Shown here piece by piece: positions 58,835-64,000 of a stretch of 64,000 bases of DNA. The translations under genes and the position numbers were made by a program. Numbering within the stretch: position 1 is the stretch's first letter; each line of letters opens with the position of its first letter. The stretch is taken from assembly GCA_022661535.1 (NCBI GenBank), contig JAKULF010000006.1, positions 186,001-250,000 on the forward strand. The letters run 5' to 3'. This DNA comes from Eutypa lata. Lineage: Eukaryota > Ascomycota > Sordariomycetes > Xylariales > Diatrypaceae. The notes under the pieces are model-generated. The model saw only the letters and a program-made list of their open reading frames with translations. It was not told the origin of the DNA and made no database searches.

Positions 58835-60136
58835 CTAACTTAGCAGCGGCGACGACGTTCTAACCATAATATCCAAGCCCGTGCCCGCCTCGACCTTCCC
58901 CCTCTCCCTCGCGAGCGGGAACTCGACGCGATCGACGGACACGAAGCCAAGACGGCGGTACAGCGGCACGGCGCGCACCACGGCATCGAGGAACACGTCG
59001 ACGCCACCAGCGCCGGTGGGGGTCTCGGTCTCGGCATCGGCGGCGCGGAAACCGTGGTGGACCAGGGCGGTGCCGAGGCCGAGGCCGCGGTAGGCCGGGT
59101 CCGGGTCGGCGACCAGGAGGGAGAGCTCGAGCTTCTCGGTGCCGGCGCCCCACTTCTCGCCCGCGCGGGCCACGCGGCCGAAGAACTCGCCGTAGAGCTC
59201 GGCGTCGGCGCCCGCGGGGAGCGAGGGGTGTTGGGTGCGGTGGATGCTGCTGTTGCTGCTGTTCTCCTTTCCTTTTCCTGTTTCTGCTCCTGCTTCTGCT
59301 GCTGTCTTTTCTCCTCCTTCTGTTACCGCAACTTCCTCTCTCTCTCCCTCTCCCTTATCCCCATTGTCTCCTCCACCACCACCACCAGCACCCCGTTCTT
59401 GTCCTTGTCCTTGTCTTTGTGGTTGTTGTTGTTGTTCCTGCTGCGTCTGCGACGAAACCACCTCAGCCCTAAACCCCGGCCCCCTCATTTTCGCAGGCAA
59501 AACCCACGCCGCAAACGCGACGAGCTTGTTGCCCCCGCCCTCTTCCGACTCGTCGACGACCTTGAACACCGCCATAGCCGGGTTGTGGAACCAGAGCGCG
59601 AACCGGGCCTCGCTCCACGCGCGCATCGCCTCCACCGGCCCCCACCAGTACACGTATTCGCCGCCGGCGAAGGCCCGGAGGTAGATGTCCACCATGCGGG
59701 GGATGTCGGTGGCCGGGTCGCAGCGCCTTATGGTGAAGCCTGGTGGTGGTAGTCGGTGCGGCGGTGGTGCGGGGGTTGTCGGGGTGGCGGTTTTACCCCC
59801 GCTCCCGTCCCCGTCCCCGTTTCCGTTTCCGCCTCCGACGCTATTTCCGGCGTTGGTGGGTTGTGTTTGCGGTGGTTGTGGGGCGGCCATCTTGGTGGTG
59901 TAATCTAGGCGGCCTCTATTGTTAAGTACTGTTGTAGTAGCGACGAATGTTCTAGGTGTCGCGAAGAAGAAGTTGCGAGTCTGCTGCTGGGACACGGTGG
60001 CGATCTTGCTGCGAGTTATGGAGCCGGTGATAGCGGTGGTGGTGGTGGTGTATGTAGCGGCTGCTTGCCGGATTGAGATCGCCTTGCACATTAACTCGAG
60101 GCCGCGAAATAAGGAGTTCCGCCCGTAGCAGTTCAA
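58835..60136 (-). CDS. GNAT-family N-acetyltransferase with large low-complexity insert
   Basis: A 433-residue ORF without introns. The acetyl-CoA binding motif A is visible (LELSLLVADPDPAYRGLGLG then TALVHHGF), as are flanking strands (GFTIRRCDPATDIPRMVDIY at the start and VPLYRRLGFVSVDRVEF near the end). It thus should transfer an acetyl group to an unknown amine substrate. Between the first half (ending WVLPAKMRGPG) and motif A there is an insert of roughly 80 residues of Gln, Gly and Glu. The N-terminal 83 residues up to MAAPQPPQTQ look like a mitochondrial leader (Arg, Thr, Ser-rich with RNFFFATPRTF) or 5' UTR read-through. If the start is at 59890 the protein has 351 residues. The call to GNAT is good; start and substrate are open. 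Confidence 0.82.
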   Translation of the reverse strand: MNCYGRNSLFRGLELMCKAISIRQAAATYTTTTTAITGSITRSKIATVSQQQTRNFFFATPRTFVATTTVLNNRGRLDYTTKMAAPQPPQTQPTNAGNSVGGGNGNGDGDGSGGKTATPTTPAPPPHRLPPPGFTIRRCDPATDIPRMVDIYLRAFAGGEYVYWWGPVEAMRAWSEARFALWFHNPAMAVFKVVDESEEGGGNKLVAFAAWVLPAKMRGPGFRAEVVSSQTQQEQQQQPQRQGQGQERGAGGGGGGDNGDKGEGEREEVAVTEGGEKTAAEAGAETGKGKENSSNSSIHRTQHPSLPAGADAELYGEFFGRVARAGEKWGAGTEKLELSLLVADPDPAYRGLGLGTALVHHGFRAADAETETPTGAGGVDVFLDAVVRAVPLYRRLGFVSVDRVEFPLARERGKVEAGTGLDIMVRTSSPLLS

Positions 60137-60785
60137 TAGGACGACCTATATTGGACAACGGTGGTGTTTTAAGTCTCAGGGTACTATGACTCCTTATGTA
60201 GGGCGGAGTCTATCCACCTACTTATATAGGTACCAAGTATACTATGAAACCTGGGGAAAGTTGGGGGTGGGTTTGACAGTAGGGCGTACAAGGTTGCCAC
60301 CGGTTTCGCTAGTTAAGACTCACTATCCCGAGCCGGAGCGGGATAAGGTTATACGAACTATAAACTCGTTCCGTCAAGTCGGGATTCGATACGTTTAGTA
60401 CGTCTTATTTGAACATGTCTATCTGTTTACCTATCTAAGTAGGTAAGGAGAACCCCGGAGTTATTTTCGATATGGACTTAATAGGTCCACCTTGCTAGGA
60501 GCTGGTGATGGGTTTAGGAGTGAATCTTCCGGTGTTTGGATCCGATGACGTCTTGTGGAGTCAAGTTTAACTTGGGCACCCGGAGCATTTATTATTAGCA
60601 TGGGCGGGAATCTTCGGGTGGGCCTAGTTATTTTATATCGTTGAAAATGGTTCAAACGTGATATCATCAGGTATATACAGATAGCGGTGTCTAGTCTACT
60701 TATGTGTGGGTGGCTACACACATGTTTCGGATAGTTTACAAGGGAGATACACAACTATGTACATATATAGGTTTTACATGACACA
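60137..60785. promoter_or_regulatory. Upstream region of GNAT gene, downstream of PPR gene
   Basis: About 650 bp between two genes in tandem on the minus strand. It contains a TACCTATCTAAGTAGGTA-type imperfect palindrome at 60428-60445 and no ORF of interest. Confidence 0.4.
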
Positions 60786-63700
60786 TTACTGGTCATATCT
60801 CTCATCACCCCTCTCATACTCCTCATCGTACTCTTCATCCACCGCAGCAGCAGAGTCAAGGTTCTCGAAGATCTCGTATTCGAGATCCGAGTACACCCTG
60901 ATCATGGACTTGATAGCCCGAATGACCTGGGGGCATTCTTCCTCTAATTCTCTTATCATCCTCCCGGCTTCCACGGACCAAGGACTCATCCGATCTAGCT
61001 CCATGTAGCCTTGAGCGAGACGGTACAGGGTAGTCGTCACGGGTCGGAGGTATCGAGGAGCTGATCCCTTTCGCCGGAGTTCTAGGGGCAGCTGGTTTTT
61101 CACGCTCTCCCGGACACGCGCGGTGAACCATCCCGACCAGTTGGGCATGAGGAACTCCTCACACGTCTTGAACGCCTCCCCGTACTGTTTCAGCTGTACC
61201 ATGCACTGGACGTAGGTGTTCCAGTTCTTGCTATCGAGCTCGAAGCCCTCGCCACGCACTTCACGAACAAGACTCGCAAGGCCAGCGGCGTTGTCCTCGA
61301 TGAACAGCACTTCCTGGATGATCTTGAAACCTCCAGACAACACATACCTATATCTGGGTGAAATCTGGCTGGTGTGAGGTAGGTCTTCAATGTAATCTTC
61401 CGACCGCGCCACCTTTTTTGCAGTATCATAAAGTACCTGCCATGTCTCCTTCACGCGGTCGTATTTTCCCTCTCGTAGATCGGCCAGCATGACGGAATTG
61501 AGCATCGACACAGGAAGAATACCGTCCTGCTCGTTCTGAAAAACGTAACGGTAGAGGTCGACAAGATCCCTAGCACGGACAAAGTCTTTCAGCTCGACGA
61601 ACATGTAGACCATCGTGCCGAAGTGGAATGGCTCAGAACCACCCTTTAATAGTTCGTACTCGTTTGACCGTGGTGATGGTGTGTATTTAGGTTGTTTGTT
61701 CTCAGGACCCCACCGTGACCTGTATCCATACAAATCATAAAACGAACGGAGGGCATCTCCAAGCCAGTGTATGGTGGTTTTGCGTGAGCGTTGCTGGACG
61801 GTCAATTTCTTGTACTGGGTCAGAGCTTGGACTAAGCGGAAGACAATCCCAGATGAAGTCGGGATGCCATACTGCTTCATCATCCTGTGTAGACTCAGAA
61901 CCGGCTCAGGTTCTCCAGTTTTGACTAAAGCACCCATGACTATGTAAAAATGCTTGGTGGTTACCTCAAAAACATTGTCCTTCATGCCCACTGCAAGGAG
62001 ATGAAGAGCATGCTGGGACTGCCGACATATTGCAAGGCTTAATAGAAGTTGCTCGTATGTGAATGAGTTGTAAGGAATCCTTTTCTCGGCCATTGTATCG
62101 AGAAGTCGGTTGACGGCGACGAGGTCTCGACGTAGAGCATGATAGTGAAGTAACTTGTTCCACAACCTGGTTATAAGAATTCCTTTCCGTGCCGCGCGAA
62201 TGCAGACATCGTGAGCTTCTTTGAATGAATCGTTCTGGCAGTAAGCATCTACTAAACTACTTAGGATTGCATCGTTGGCTAGTATCCCGGCCTTGCGAGC
62301 TCGACCATATAGGTCAACAGTATATCCGAGATCTCCTCTCGAGCCGGCCATTTGCATAAGCGTCCCATATGAGAATTTATCAGGCCTTCCTATAGCAGAC
62401 AACCTATCAAAAGTCCGGATTGCACCATCATAGTCACCCACTTTGGCATATGCATTAATGAGGATATTCCAACAGTATGTGTTCGGCTTTAAACCGAACT
62501 GGCTTGACATAGAATCAAAAATCCGTTGTACTTCTTCGACTTCACCAAGCACTGTGTGAACTTGAAGTAGATGAGCGAAAGTGTCATCGCCTTGAAGGAC
62601 GTTTTCGTCTGCGTATAGATCGACAAAATCTTTCCAAAGGTTGTGGACCTTCTCCTTGTCTCCTAATGACGCATGGAAAGCAAGGTATGTCTGATACGCT
62701 CGCCGAGAAGGGTTGGGATGGAACGTATACCAATCGCCCCATAGAAGCTCTAGGCCTGCTAGCCTCGAGGGCATAGGGGCTTTCATGGTGGTGTATGCTT
62801 TGAAGACCTCATAAAGGACTGCACGACTTGGTTGAGTGCTAGGAAGTTGACGGTAGATTGAATAGACATTCGTGGCAAGTTTGTATCGTCTTTTAGGGAT
62901 AGCTTGACGAAGAAACTCCTCAAACGCCAAAGGATCTTTTGTGAGATGGAGTAATGGTACTACCCGATCATCACTGCAAACTAAAAGAGCTCTGCGCACA
63001 AGGATTTTCTGCAAAGCCTGCAGAGCTTCTGCACCCGTCTCAATAGCAGAATCCAGGACAAATTCAGAGCGTAGCCTTGGGAAACCGAGAGCCTTTTCAG
63101 CAATACCGGGCACAGAAGCGACATGCATTAATTGTGAAGTGATGCCTTCAAAATCCCAGCGCGCCTTCATTTCTGGGTAGTGTTTCCACAGATCTCGTAA
63201 TAACTCGAGGGAATTTGATCGTAGTGCCTGCGCAAGCACTAGGTCTAGTGCCTCGACAAGTGCCGTCTGTTCAATAGCCTCATGAGTTAAGCCTTTAATA
63301 AATATTTCAAGAGCTTCGTTGTTGTTTTGTAAGTTAACCTCAGACCTGACACCGGCAACAAAAGCATAGCTATTCCACCGAGTTATGTCAAGTTTATGAA
63401 AAAGCTCTGAAATCTTCCATGAATCTGTTATCCTCCCCGTCCTCGAGAGGCATACGAATACTCGGCTGAGATAAATATTTTGAGACTGGGGGTCGAGGGC
63501 TTGGTAATGGTACCATATTTGGTCAGCAAGCTCAGGATTGTCACTTGTTAAAAGCTCATCAAGGGCACTGAAATGGTCAGTGGCCTCATCAGTACGATCC
63601 GTGTTGTCCGGACTCGTAAAACTCTCATCCTGCACGTCCTCAGTTACTCTTTCTATAGGGTGAGTTATTGTATCCGATTGTTCTAAAGGCTTCTTCTCCT

Positions 63701-63986
63701 CCGAATTTACTAACTCGACACCATCTTTGGTGGGGTTGGTCCGGGAATCGGACTTCGACGCTTGAGATCGCGAGGTAGACGATGCGTATAAACGAGGGGC
63801 GAGTCTTCTCAGACCTCCACTGCTCGGCCGGATATTATCCAAACGATCGGAGGATACGGGGTTAAAACGGCGCATAAGGGCGACAGCGCCAGTCGGATAG
63901 AGGAAATCGAGGAGGAAGGTCGAGGCGGTCAAGGCAGACCCTCTAGCTTGAGATTCCATATTGGTGAAGTCTAAAGTACCATGCAT
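60786..63986 (-). CDS. Large pentatricopeptide-repeat (PPR) protein, probably mitochondrial
   Basis: A single open frame of 1066 residues. An internal ATG at 63959 (MESQARGSALTAS) may be the real start, since the first nine residues add little. The N-terminus is Arg/Ser-rich (LRRLAPRLYASSTSRSQASK) and fits a mitochondrial presequence. PPR-type helical pairs are visible in the middle: LKPNTYCWNILINAYAKVGD followed by YDGAIRTFDRLSAIGRPDKF, then ILSSLVDAYCQNDSFKEAHD, LWNKLLHYHALRRDLVAVNR and IPYNSFTYEQLLLSLAICRQ. Fungal PPR proteins bind organelle RNA and control its stability, processing or translation. Overall length and layout resemble Neurospora CYA-5, needed for COX1 expression, but orthology is a guess. 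The C-terminus is acidic (Glu/Tyr-rich). Confidence 0.88.
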   Translation of the reverse strand: MHGTLDFTNMESQARGSALTASTFLLDFLYPTGAVALMRRFNPVSSDRLDNIRPSSGGLRRLAPRLYASSTSRSQASKSDSRTNPTKDGVELVNSEEKKPLEQSDTITHPIERVTEDVQDESFTSPDNTDRTDEATDHFSALDELLTSDNPELADQIWYHYQALDPQSQNIYLSRVFVCLSRTGRITDSWKISELFHKLDITRWNSYAFVAGVRSEVNLQNNNEALEIFIKGLTHEAIEQTALVEALDLVLAQALRSNSLELLRDLWKHYPEMKARWDFEGITSQLMHVASVPGIAEKALGFPRLRSEFVLDSAIETGAEALQALQKILVRRALLVCSDDRVVPLLHLTKDPLAFEEFLRQAIPKRRYKLATNVYSIYRQLPSTQPSRAVLYEVFKAYTTMKAPMPSRLAGLELLWGDWYTFHPNPSRRAYQTYLAFHASLGDKEKVHNLWKDFVDLYADENVLQGDDTFAHLLQVHTVLGEVEEVQRIFDSMSSQFGLKPNTYCWNILINAYAKVGDYDGAIRTFDRLSAIGRPDKFSYGTLMQMAGSRGDLGYTVDLYGRARKAGILANDAILSSLVDAYCQNDSFKEAHDVCIRAARKGILITRLWNKLLHYHALRRDLVAVNRLLDTMAEKRIPYNSFTYEQLLLSLAICRQSQHALHLLAVGMKDNVFEVTTKHFYIVMGALVKTGEPEPVLSLHRMMKQYGIPTSSGIVFRLVQALTQYKKLTVQQRSRKTTIHWLGDALRSFYDLYGYRSRWGPENKQPKYTPSPRSNEYELLKGGSEPFHFGTMVYMFVELKDFVRARDLVDLYRYVFQNEQDGILPVSMLNSVMLADLREGKYDRVKETWQVLYDTAKKVARSEDYIEDLPHTSQISPRYRYVLSGGFKIIQEVLFIEDNAAGLASLVREVRGEGFELDSKNWNTYVQCMVQLKQYGEAFKTCEEFLMPNWSGWFTARVRESVKNQLPLELRRKGSAPRYLRPVTTTLYRLAQGYMELDRMSPWSVEAGRMIRELEEECPQVIRAIKSMIRVYSDLEYEIFENLDSAAAVDEEYDEEYERGDERYDQ

Positions 63987-64000
63987 CAGAGTTTGCCAGG

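Overview
The window is nuclear DNA of a filamentous ascomycete (Pezizomycotina), most likely a Sordariomycete. Genes carry short GT-AG introns of about 50-150 nt. The protein set is typical of moulds: Sec5, NAD-isocitrate dehydrogenase, a CLASP/Stu1, a LIM-RhoGAP, Fyv7, a fungal zinc-cluster factor and a GH92 mannosidase. There is an A/T block that looks like repeat-induced point mutation (RIP), and TACCTAGGTA-like palindromes recur between genes. The species cannot be named from the sequence.

Layout, left to right. At 1582-4506 (-) lies a secreted GH92 alpha-mannosidase gene of seven exons, whose stop codons all fall inside introns. It is divergent from a BED-like plus zinc-cluster transcription factor (5704-8147, +). 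A doubtful Ser/Thr/Ala-rich ORF (9369-9877, -) follows, then exocyst subunit Sec5 (10056-13355, -), divergent from mitochondrial idh2 (14095-15612, +). A region of about 7 kb (15613-22730) holds only a 78-residue two-exon protein. After it come a membrane-anchored hypothetical protein (23277-24482, +, possibly with an upstream first exon) and a PBSP-type metallopeptidase-like protein (24999-26224, -).

A recently inserted Mutator-like (MULE) DNA transposon (26536-29454) sits in the divergent promoter region between the PBSP gene and stu1. It has 105-bp terminal inverted repeats identical over their whole length, an 8-bp target-site duplication, and a transposase frame broken by one amber codon. 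Next come stu1 (30197-33675, +), an Atos-domain protein (35142-37670, -), fyv7 (38801-39594, +), an unusual fusion of an 'AEQDRYG' repeat array to a DUF1295/steroid-reductase-like membrane domain (40695-42559, +), and a LIM-RhoGAP (43875-47742, -).

From 47743 to about 58830 (11 kb) I see no convincing protein gene. This tract holds the A/T-only island (52692-53970) with tandem repeats and a 61-bp perfect inverted repeat, a hairpin-rich segment (54160-54530), and a Pol III-type tRNA-like/SINE-like element (57927-58205). The window ends with a GNAT acetyltransferase (58835-60136, -) and a large mitochondrial-type PPR protein (60786-63986, -).

The genes form no operon or biosynthetic cluster; most are housekeeping. 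The most unusual items are the AEQDRYG-DUF1295 fusion, the fresh MULE, the structured A/T island and the SINE-like element. Splice sites were read by eye and checked for reading-frame phase; no database search was possible.
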